DNA from: Marinimicrobium koreense
GTDB lineage: Bacteria > Pseudomonadota > Gammaproteobacteria > Pseudomonadales > Cellvibrionaceae
Reading direction: 5' to 3'
DNA: 64,000 nucleotides
Assembly: GCF_003762925.1 (NCBI RefSeq)
Contig: NZ_RJUK01000001.1
Coordinates: 1,364,001 to 1,428,000 of the forward strand
The translations under genes and the position numbers were made by a program. Positions 17,666-24,517 of this stretch are shown piece after piece. The notes beneath the pieces are model-generated. The model saw only the letters and a program-made list of their open reading frames with translations. It made no database searches and was not told the DNA's origin. Every line of letters starts with the position of its first letter. Position 1 is the stretch's first letter.

Positions 17666-20377
17666 ATGGATACCGCTGCCCTGCCCTACTTCGAACGCCC
17701 ACTGTTCTTTTTCGATCAGGCGCGGTTTCGCCGCGCTCTGGCAGAGCAGCCCGTCATCACGGTTTTCAAGGACGCCATCACCGCCGCCAACCGGCAGTTT
17801 GATGCGCGCTTCCGCGAGGGCGAGGATATTCGCGCACTGGTTCATGAGCGCGCCCTGTTTGTCGACTGCATGCTCCACTACGCCTGGCATCGCAATCGCT
17901 GGCCCCTGGGCATCAGCCTGGAGGCCGTTGGAGGCTACGGCCGCTGTGAGCTGCATCCGCACTCCGATATCGACCTGCTGGTGCTGACCGGCAACGATAA
18001 TATTCGGGACCGCTGCCAGGAGCAGATTGAGCAATTGCTCACCTTTCTCTGGGACATCGGCCTGGAGATCGGCCACAGCGTCCGTTCTCTGGAGGAGTGT
18101 GTCGGCTATGCCCGCAACGACATCACCGTCGCCACCAACCTGATGGAATCTCGCACCCTGGTCGGCGACAGTTCGCTGCGCATTCAACTGATGCAGGAAA
18201 CCGCCCCCGACCAGCTCTGGCCCGCGGACGACTTTTTTCGGGCCAAATGGCAGGAGCAGATTCAGCGCCATCAGAAGTACAACGATACCGAATACAACCT
18301 CGAGCCCAACATCAAGAATGCCCCGGGCGGCCTGCGCGACATCCAGATGATCGGCTGGGTGGCCAAGCGCTTCTTTCAGGTCCGGACGCTCAAACAGCTC
18401 GAGGGCAAGGGTTTTTTCACCGAGGAAGAATTCTCTCTGCTACAGAGCGGTGAAGAGTTCCTGTGGCGGGTCCGCTATGGCCTGCACCTGATCGCCGGCC
18501 GCGCCGAGGAGCGCCTGCTGTTCGATCACCAGCGCGAACTGGCGGCCATGTTCGGTTACCGGGACAACAGCGAAAGCCTGGCGGTGGAGCAGTTCATGCA
18601 CCGCTACTACCGCCTGGTGATGTCGCTGCGCGAACTGAACGATGTGCTGCTGCAATTTCTGCACGAAGTCATCCTGCAGAAAGGCGTCAATAAAAATGTG
18701 ACCGCTCTTAATGAACGCTTCCAGCTTCGCGATCACTACATTGAGGCCGCGCACATCTATGTCTTCGAGGAAACGCCCTCAGCGCTTCTGGAAATTTTCG
18801 TGCTGATGGCCAAACACCCGGAAATCCAGGGGGTACGGGCATCCACCATCCGCCTGATCCGCGAAAGCCGCCACCTGATCGACGACGACTACCGCCGAAA
18901 CCCAACCAACACCCAACTGTTTCTGGAGCTGTTCCACCACCCAGAGGGCCTGGTAGAGCAGCTCAAACGGATGTCCCGCTACGGCATTCTCGGGCTGTAC
19001 CTGCCGGAGTTCGGACTGGTCACCGGGCAGATGCAACACGACCTGTTCCACATCTATACCGTGGATGCGCACACCCTGAAAGTCATGCAGAACATGTGCG
19101 ACTTCTGGGCACCGGATGCCAAAGACGAGTTTCCGATCGCCGCCCATGTGATCAAACGACTTCCCAAGCCGGAGCTGCTCTACATCGCCGGCCTGTACCA
19201 CGACATTGCCAAGGGACGCGGCGGAGATCACTCCACCCTTGGCGCCGTGGACGCCGAGGACTTCTGCCAACGCCACGGGCTGTCACCGCGGGAGACCCGG
19301 TTGATCTGCTGGCTGGTGGAACAACACCTGCTCATGTCCGCGGTGGCCCAGAAGCAGGACATCTCCGACCCCGATGTGATCCACGATTTTGCCCTGCGGG
19401 TGGGCGACCAGCAGCGTCTGGACTACCTGTATACCCTGACGGTCGCCGACATCAACGGTACCAACAAAGAGCTCTGGAACACCTGGCGGGCCAGCCTGAT
19501 GCGCCAGCTCTATATGGAAACCAAGCGGGCGTTGCGTCGGGGCCTGGAAAACAATATCGACAAGCACGAGCTGATTGAGGAAACCCAGCAATCCGCCCTG
19601 CGTAAACTCGAGCGCAAAGGTATTTCGGCCGACACCGCCTGGCAGCTGTGGAGCGACATGGGTGAAGAGTACTTCATGCGCGAGACGGCACTGGATATCG
19701 CCTGGCACAGCGAAGCGATGATTCAGCACACCGACGACACACCGCTCATCCTGATCAAGAAGACCACCAACCGGGAGCTCGAGGGCGCAACGCAGATTTT
19801 CGTGCGCAGCAAAGGTCGCAAGAACGTGTTCGCCGCGGTGGCCACCGCTCTCGATCAGTTGAATCTCAATATTCAGGATGCCCGCATTTACAACTCCAAT
19901 AGCGGCTACACCGTGGACACCTTTTTTGTTCTGAACCAGGACGGTGAGCCGTTGGGCGACGACCCGAAAGTACTCAAACGCATTCAGGATGCCCTGCTGG
20001 ATGAGTTGCGACTTGTGGATGACTATTCCGAGGTCATCAGCCGCCGCACGCCCCGTCGCCTGAAGCACTTTACGATGCCCACCCGCACGAGCTTGAGCAA
20101 CGATATGATCAGTGGCTATACGGTGCTGGAGGTGATCAGTCCGGACCGCCCGGGTTTGCTGGCGTGTATTGGCCGGGTTTTTCTGCAGTTTGATATTCTG
20201 TTACAGAATGCCAAAATCGCCACGTTGGGCGAGCGGGTGGAGGATGTGTTTTTCATCACCGATAACGAGGGCGAGCCCTTGAGCGACCCGGCACTGTGCG
20301 AGGCATTACAGCGGGAAATCTGCGAACAACTGGACAAGCGCGCCACCAAGTCCTCGGCGTCGGTGGTGAACTTCTAG
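17666..20377 (+). CDS. glnD: Bifunctional [protein-PII] uridylyltransferase/uridylyl-removing enzyme
   Basis: GlnD senses glutamine and adds or removes UMP on PII proteins, setting nitrogen status signalling. The 903-residue protein has the nucleotidyltransferase motif (GGYGRCELHPHSDIDLLVL, about residues 91-109) and GLRDIQMIGW of the middle region. The HD hydrolase motif YHDIAKGRGGDHS is near residues 511-523, and two C-terminal ACT domains contain NIQDARIYNSNSGYTVDTFFVL and VISPDRPGLLACIGRVF. Length is typical. It follows map after a 2-base gap. No PII gene is in the window. Confidence 0.97.
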   Translation: MDTAALPYFERPLFFFDQARFRRALAEQPVITVFKDAITAANRQFDARFREGEDIRALVHERALFVDCMLHYAWHRNRWPLGISLEAVGGYGRCELHPHSDIDLLVLTGNDNIRDRCQEQIEQLLTFLWDIGLEIGHSVRSLEECVGYARNDITVATNLMESRTLVGDSSLRIQLMQETAPDQLWPADDFFRAKWQEQIQRHQKYNDTEYNLEPNIKNAPGGLRDIQMIGWVAKRFFQVRTLKQLEGKGFFTEEEFSLLQSGEEFLWRVRYGLHLIAGRAEERLLFDHQRELAAMFGYRDNSESLAVEQFMHRYYRLVMSLRELNDVLLQFLHEVILQKGVNKNVTALNERFQLRDHYIEAAHIYVFEETPSALLEIFVLMAKHPEIQGVRASTIRLIRESRHLIDDDYRRNPTNTQLFLELFHHPEGLVEQLKRMSRYGILGLYLPEFGLVTGQMQHDLFHIYTVDAHTLKVMQNMCDFWAPDAKDEFPIAAHVIKRLPKPELLYIAGLYHDIAKGRGGDHSTLGAVDAEDFCQRHGLSPRETRLICWLVEQHLLMSAVAQKQDISDPDVIHDFALRVGDQQRLDYLYTLTVADINGTNKELWNTWRASLMRQLYMETKRALRRGLENNIDKHELIEETQQSALRKLERKGISADTAWQLWSDMGEEYFMRETALDIAWHSEAMIQHTDDTPLILIKKTTNRELEGATQIFVRSKGRKNVFAAVATALDQLNLNIQDARIYNSNSGYTVDTFFVLNQDGEPLGDDPKVLKRIQDALLDELRLVDDYSEVISRRTPRRLKHFTMPTRTSLSNDMISGYTVLEVISPDRPGLLACIGRVFLQFDILLQNAKIATLGERVEDVFFITDNEGEPLSDPALCEALQREICEQLDKRATKSSASVVNF

Positions 20378-20400
20378 GTTCAGTGGCTTATGGAAAGTCC

Positions 20401-20510
20401 GGCGGCTGTGGGGTACACCCTTTGGAGACCCGCCGTGAACCCATCCATGGGGGCTTCTCGTCGGCATCCATGCCTCCGAGAGTCTCCAAAGGGTGTACCC
20501 CACATCCGCC
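20401..20510. repeat. Long palindromic element, copy 1 (conserved core, unique arms)
   Basis: Arms 20401-20429 and 20482-20510 are inverted repeats of 29 bp with one mismatch (inner 23 bp perfect), meeting at AGAC...GTCT. The 52-base core (20430-20481) contains CCCATCCATGGG and GGCATCCATGCC sub-hairpins and TCTCG...CGAGA. The core is shared with the other copies; the arm sequence is not. There is no T tract. It lies just after glnD. Between this copy and copy 2 are another small hairpin (GGTGGATAA at 20532-20540 with its complement at 20554-20562) and no gene. Confidence 0.9.
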
Positions 20511-20604
20511 TCAGTGCCATTGAGCGCCGTGGGTGGATAAGGGGTAAATCCCGTTATCCACCGAGTGTTATCGTCGCGTTTTTGCTATTGGCACTGAGGG
20601 GCGA

Positions 20605-20701
20605 TTTGGGGTGAGCTTTTCTCAGACCGTGGAGCGGGGGACCCGCGATGCGAGCCCCCAGGGATGGGTTTACGGCGTGTCTGAGAACAGCTCACCCCAA
20701 A
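20605..20701. repeat. Long palindromic element, copy 2 (core in opposite orientation)
   Basis: Arms 20605-20627 and 20679-20701 are complementary over 23 bp with one mismatch, again ending in AGAC and GTCT. The 51-base core is in the opposite orientation to copy 1: it reads CCCCCAGGGATGGGTTTACGGCG, the complement of the copy 1 and 6 core. Its other half is diverged (GTGGAGCGGGGGACCCGCGATGCG). It lies 66 bases before the dapC start. Confidence 0.88.
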
Positions 20702-20767
20702 GCGGTCCGGACCAAACGCCACAGCCAAAGGTTTCATCACCACATTCACTCAAGAACCAGAAAACCA

Positions 20768-21967
20768 ATGAACCCAGACCTGAATCACCTGCACCCTTAT
20801 CCGTTTGAAAAGCTCGCAAGGCTTAAAGCGGGCATAGAGCCACCGGAACACCTATCGCCTATTGCACTGTCCATTGGTGAGCCCAAACACGAACCACCGG
20901 CATTCGTACTCGACACCCTGAGCCAGAATCTCAAACGCGTTGCCAACTACCCCGCGACCAAAGGACTGCCCGAACTGCGTCAGGCCATTGCCCGCTGGGC
21001 CGAAACACGGTTCGAACTGACGGCGGGACAACTCGACCCCGAGACCCAAGTACTGCCGGTGAATGGCACCCGCGAGGCCCTGTTCGCCTTCGCCCAAGCT
21101 GTGGTGGACCGCACCGCTGACAACCCACTGGTGGTCAGTCCCAACCCGTTTTATCAGATCTACGAAGGCGCCGCCCTGCTCGCCGGAGCGCGCCCGGCGT
21201 TTCTGAACTGTACCGCCGACAATCACTATATTCCCGACTTTGCCGCCGTCGACCCGAACATCTGGAAACACTGCCAACTCCTGTACCTATGCTCCCCGGG
21301 CAACCCCACCGGCGCGGTACTCACGCTTGAACACTGGCGCACCCTGTTGGCACTGGCCGACGAGTACGATTTTGTGATTGCCTCAGACGAGTGTTACTCC
21401 GAACTCTACTTCGACGAACAGGCACCCCCGCTTGGATTGTTGCAGGCCTGCACTGAGCTCGGCCGTGAGGATTTCCGCCGTTGCGTGGTTTTTCACAGCC
21501 TGTCCAAACGCTCTAACCTGCCGGGCTTGCGCTCTGGTTTTGTGGCCGGTGATGCATCGATTCTCGCGGAGTTTTTGCGTTACCGCACCTACCACGGTTG
21601 CGCCATGCCGGTGCCCTCGCAACTGGCGAGCATTGCGGCCTGGGAAGACGAGGCGCATGTGCGGGCGAACCGGGATCTGTATCGCCAGAAGTTCGCGGCG
21701 GTGCTGGAGGTCCTGGACGGTTGTATGGACGTTGCCAAACCGGAAGCGGGTTTTTATCTCTGGCCGCGCACGCCGGTGGACAGTGAGACGTTTGCCCGGG
21801 AGCTGTTTGCCCAACAGAACATTACCGTCCTCCCCGGCAATTACCTGGCCCGCAACACCGAAACCGGCAACCCGGGCGACCATTATGTCCGAATGGCATT
21901 GGTAGCTTCCTTGGACGAGTGCGTCGAAGCGGCACACCGGATTCGCGAGTTCATGAAACAGTACTGA
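20768..21967 (+). CDS. dapC: Succinyldiaminopimelate transaminase (PLP aminotransferase)
   Basis: DapC transfers an amino group from glutamate to N-succinyl-2-amino-6-ketopimelate in lysine and peptidoglycan precursor synthesis. The 399-residue class I fold-type I aminotransferase starts MNPDLNHLHPYPFEKLARLKAG. It has ISIGEP-like SIGEPKHEPP, NGTREALFAFAQA, the PLP pocket SPGNPTGAVL and ASDECYSELYF. The lysine region SLSKRSNLPGLRSGFVAGD holds the Schiff-base Lys, and RMALV lies near the end. Location after glnD is the common order for dapC. An upstream in-frame ATG lies in the palindromic repeat and was rejected. The gene is bracketed on each side by two palindromic elements. Confidence 0.92.
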   Translation: MNPDLNHLHPYPFEKLARLKAGIEPPEHLSPIALSIGEPKHEPPAFVLDTLSQNLKRVANYPATKGLPELRQAIARWAETRFELTAGQLDPETQVLPVNGTREALFAFAQAVVDRTADNPLVVSPNPFYQIYEGAALLAGARPAFLNCTADNHYIPDFAAVDPNIWKHCQLLYLCSPGNPTGAVLTLEHWRTLLALADEYDFVIASDECYSELYFDEQAPPLGLLQACTELGREDFRRCVVFHSLSKRSNLPGLRSGFVAGDASILAEFLRYRTYHGCAMPVPSQLASIAAWEDEAHVRANRDLYRQKFAAVLEVLDGCMDVAKPEAGFYLWPRTPVDSETFARELFAQQNITVLPGNYLARNTETGNPGDHYVRMALVASLDECVEAAHRIREFMKQY

Positions 21968-22033
21968 GGGTCTTCGTAGGAAGTGCTGTGGGATGTCGCA
22001 GTACTAGGCTGGAACTTCGAATGGAGTGCTGCG

Positions 22034-22130
22034 GGAGGGGGTTCCCCTTTGGGGCACGCTGTGAATACATCCCTGTACGCTCTGCACCGGCCGTCCAGGC
22101 CGGTGACGGCCCCAAAGGGGAACCCCCTCC
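22034..22130. repeat. Long palindromic element, copy 3 (divergent core)
   Basis: Perfect 22-bp arms (22034-22055 and 22109-22130; arm core GTTCCCCTTTGGGGC) flank a 53-base core. That core differs from the others but keeps the same plan: GTGAA-ACATCCCTG at the same offset, then a GGCCGTCCAGGCC hairpin with a TCCA loop. It lies downstream of dapC. The shared plan and size argue for a divergent subfamily rather than an unrelated terminator. Confidence 0.78.
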
Positions 22131-22207
22131 CTCCGCGGTGCCACCCAGATAGTTTCGGGAACTAGATAGCTCTGCAAAAATCTCTGAGTGGCAATGAGGA
22201 GGATGCG

Positions 22208-22296
22208 CGGGAAGCCAGTTGAAGACTCTCGGAGGCAGGGAGCCGACGAGAAGCCCCCAGGGATGGGTTCACGGCGGGTCTTCAACTGGCTTCCCG
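22208..22296. repeat. Long palindromic element, copy 4
   Basis: Perfect 19-bp arms (22208-22226 and 22278-22296, ending AAGAC/GTCTT) can be extended imperfectly outward by about seven more bases. The 51-base core (TCTCGGAGGC...GACGAGAAGCCCCC...TGGGTTCACGGCGG) matches copy 5 closely and is inverted relative to copies 1 and 6. It lies 56 bases before nth. The remaining sequence between dapC and nth contains no supported gene. Confidence 0.88.
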
Positions 22297-22351
22297 TGCA
22301 GCCTCCGGACCTCACGCTGGCAACTCACTTTTAACGAGTCCCAAATAGACC

Positions 22352-23023
22352 ATGGATATTACAAAGAACCTGAAAAAACCCGAAAGAGTCGAGTTCATTT
22401 TGAATCGGCTCCAGGAACTGTACCCCGAGCCGCCGATACCGCTCGATCACAAAGACCCCTACACCCTACTGGTCGCCGTCCTGCTGTCCGCCCAATGTAC
22501 CGACGAGCGGGTCAACCAGGTCACCCCACATTTGTGGCAACTCGCCGACAGCCCCGCAGACATGGCCAAAATACCCGTCGAAGACATCCAGGCCGTCATC
22601 CGCCCCTGCGGACTCTCGCCTCAGAAAGCCAAGGCCATCTCCAAACTGTCCCAGATACTCATCGACGAACACAGCGGCGAAGTACCCGATGACATTGACG
22701 CCCTGGAAAAACTGCCCGGCGTCGGCCACAAAACCGCCAGCGTCGTCATGAGTCAGGCCTTTGGCGTACCCGCGTTCCCGGTAGACACCCACATCCACCG
22801 GCTCGCCCAGCGCTGGGGACTGACCAACGGCAAAAATGTCACCCAAACCGAAAAAGACCTTAAGCGCCTGTTCCCCAAAGACCGCTGGAACGCACTGCAC
22901 CTGCAAATCATCTACTATGGACGCGAGTACTGTTCCGCGCGGCGCTGTGATGGTACCGTGTGCGACATTTGCCGAACCTGCTATCCAGCACGTAAACATC
23001 CAAAAAAAGTACACAAACCCTGA
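22352..23023 (+). CDS. nth: Endonuclease III
   Basis: Nth is the bifunctional DNA glycosylase/AP lyase that removes oxidised pyrimidines. The 223-residue protein has the helix-hairpin-helix LPGVGHKTASVVMSQAFG (about 113-130), whose Lys is the catalytic nucleophile. The essential Asp is in PVDTHIHRLAQRWG. The C-terminal Cys cluster (EYCSARRCDGTVCDICRTC) is expected to bind a 4Fe-4S cluster, though its spacing differs a little from the E. coli C-x6-C-x2-C-x5-C pattern. A few extra residues (NPKKVHKP-like tail) end the protein. The SirB-like gene follows after 38 bases. Confidence 0.95.
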   Translation: MDITKNLKKPERVEFILNRLQELYPEPPIPLDHKDPYTLLVAVLLSAQCTDERVNQVTPHLWQLADSPADMAKIPVEDIQAVIRPCGLSPQKAKAISKLSQILIDEHSGEVPDDIDALEKLPGVGHKTASVVMSQAFGVPAFPVDTHIHRLAQRWGLTNGKNVTQTEKDLKRLFPKDRWNALHLQIIYYGREYCSARRCDGTVCDICRTCYPARKHPKKVHKP

Positions 23024-23061
23024 ACCACCGGCACCCAATCCCAGACTGAAGGACACACCGG

Positions 23062-23451
23062 ATGACCGCTCTACTCAAACACCTGCACCTGCTCTTTGTG
23101 TTGCTCTCATTTATCGGTTTTTTTATCCGGGGCATCTGGATGATGCAGGGCTCTGGCTTGCTAAAACGCAAGTGGGCTCGGGTGCTTCCCCATATCAATG
23201 ACACCCTGCTGCTGGTCAGCGCTGTTGCCCTGGCTGTTGTCATGGGTTACTCGCCAGGCGATCATCCCTGGCTGATGACTAAAATCATCGCGCTGTTTAT
23301 CTACATCGGTGTGGGCGTGCTGGCCTTCCGGCATCCCAAAAAGTCCGTGCGGGTCACCGCCTGGCTGATTGCGCTCGGGATTTTCCTCTACATTGTCAGC
23401 GTTGCCCTGTTCAAGCACCCGCTGGGCTTTTTGCTGACGCTGAACACCTAA
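23062..23451 (+). CDS. SirB-family membrane protein
   Basis: A 129-residue integral membrane protein with four predicted helices: LHLLFVLLSFIGFFIRGIW, TLLLVSAVALAVVMG, TKIIALFIYIGVGVLAF and TAWLIALGIFLYIVSVALF. The HLHLLFVLLSFIGFFIRG start and the LPHINDTLLLVSA and KHPLGFL motifs are those of the SirB/YchQ family, named after a Salmonella locus but with no established biochemical role. It lies between nth and the flippase-like gene with short gaps (38 and 10 bases), so it may be transcribed with both. Confidence 0.85.
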   Translation: MTALLKHLHLLFVLLSFIGFFIRGIWMMQGSGLLKRKWARVLPHINDTLLLVSAVALAVVMGYSPGDHPWLMTKIIALFIYIGVGVLAFRHPKKSVRVTAWLIALGIFLYIVSVALFKHPLGFLLTLNT

Positions 23452-23461
23452 GTCATCGCCC

Positions 23462-24517
23462 GTGGCCGACTACGCGCCCACTTCCTGGCGACGGCTGGCA
23501 CTGTTCGCCCTGCTTTTCGTGCTGCTGACCGCCGCCGGGCTCTACTCTGTCTGGGGTCAGTTTGCTGGGCGGGAACTGACCTTCGATACCCGTCTGCTGC
23601 AACCCTGGGTGCTGCTGTCGCTGCTGGGGCTACTGGCCGTCTATTACCTCAGTGATGCACTCCGCTTGGGGTACACCCTGCAGGCGCTGGGACACCGGGT
23701 CCCGCTACGGAGCCTGCTGTCACTCGTTTTCATCAACCTGTTTTTTTCCAATATCACTCCCATGGCTACCGGTGGCGGTTTTGCGCAAATCTGGTATCTG
23801 CGCCGCGAAGGCGTTCCTGTTGGTCACGCCACCGCCGCCACAACCTTACGCACCCTGCTGGCGGTGGCGTTTATTTTTACCCTGGCGCCCCTGTGCCTGC
23901 TGACCCTGGACGTATTCAGCGAAGGCACCCTTGGAAAAAACATAGGGTGGGCGCTGGCGGGCTTTGTGGTGTTGTACCTGGGGTTTTTTGCCTTGGTATT
24001 ATTCCGCACCCGCTGGCTGATTGGCCTGGTGAGCGTTCTGTTGCAACAACTTCGCCACTGGCATGGACTCAGTGATCGCCGCCACCGCCGCTGGCAGTTC
24101 CACCTGCGCCGGGAGATGTTGCGATTCGCGCGCGCGTTTCGCGAGTATGGTTCCGGTAACCACTGGGCGGTGTTTGCCTCCATCCTGTTTACGGCACTCT
24201 TCCTGTTGAGCCTGTTCAGCTTTCCCGCGCTTCTACTGTGGGCTCTGGACTACTCGGTCAGCTACGTGAACATCCTGGGGTTGCTGCTGGTGACGACCTT
24301 TATTATGTATTTTTCGCCGACGCCGGGCGCCTCAGGTATTTCTGAGGGAGTGTTTGGCCACTTCTTTCGGTCCTTGATTGGTGGCCCCCACTTATTGCTG
24401 GTGACCCTTGCCTGGCGAGCACTGACCATCTACCTGGGTATGGCCATCGGGCTGGTGCTGTTCAAGCGAACCCTGGCAAACGATCTTTTACGCGACGCCC
24501 AACGGAATAAACGGTAA
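23462..24517 (+). CDS. Lysylphosphatidylglycerol synthase/flippase-like membrane protein (UPF0104 type)
   Basis: A 351-residue polytopic inner-membrane protein with about eight predicted helices and the family motifs FINLFFSNITPMATGGGFAQIWYL (about 90-113) and FSPTPGASGISEGVFGHFF (about 281-299). Members without the soluble synthetase domain often act beside glycosyltransferases in lipid or glycan transport. Here it overlaps the next gene by one base (TAATG), strongly linking the two. The start is a GTG 10 bases after the SirB-like stop. The substrate is unknown; a glycolipid made by the downstream protein is an inference. Confidence 0.82.
   Translation: MADYAPTSWRRLALFALLFVLLTAAGLYSVWGQFAGRELTFDTRLLQPWVLLSLLGLLAVYYLSDALRLGYTLQALGHRVPLRSLLSLVFINLFFSNITPMATGGGFAQIWYLRREGVPVGHATAATTLRTLLAVAFIFTLAPLCLLTLDVFSEGTLGKNIGWALAGFVVLYLGFFALVLFRTRWLIGLVSVLLQQLRHWHGLSDRRHRRWQFHLRREMLRFARAFREYGSGNHWAVFASILFTALFLLSLFSFPALLLWALDYSVSYVNILGLLLVTTFIMYFSPTPGASGISEGVFGHFFRSLIGGPHLLLVTLAWRALTIYLGMAIGLVLFKRTLANDLLRDAQRNKR

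Noticed and set aside
20390-20614. Open frames inside the palindromic elements (for example peptides with MGASRRHPCLRES)
   Set aside because: They arise from the conserved repeat core, appear in both orientations, and overlap perfect inverted arms; there is no ribosome site or homology to a real protein.
20401-22296. Palindromes as plain intrinsic terminators
   Set aside because: No T tract follows on either strand and the conserved 51-53 nt core is far larger than a terminator loop.
20401-22296. Palindromes as integron attC sites
   Set aside because: No integrase gene or R/L box consensus was seen, and the conserved part is the centre whereas attC conserves the ends.
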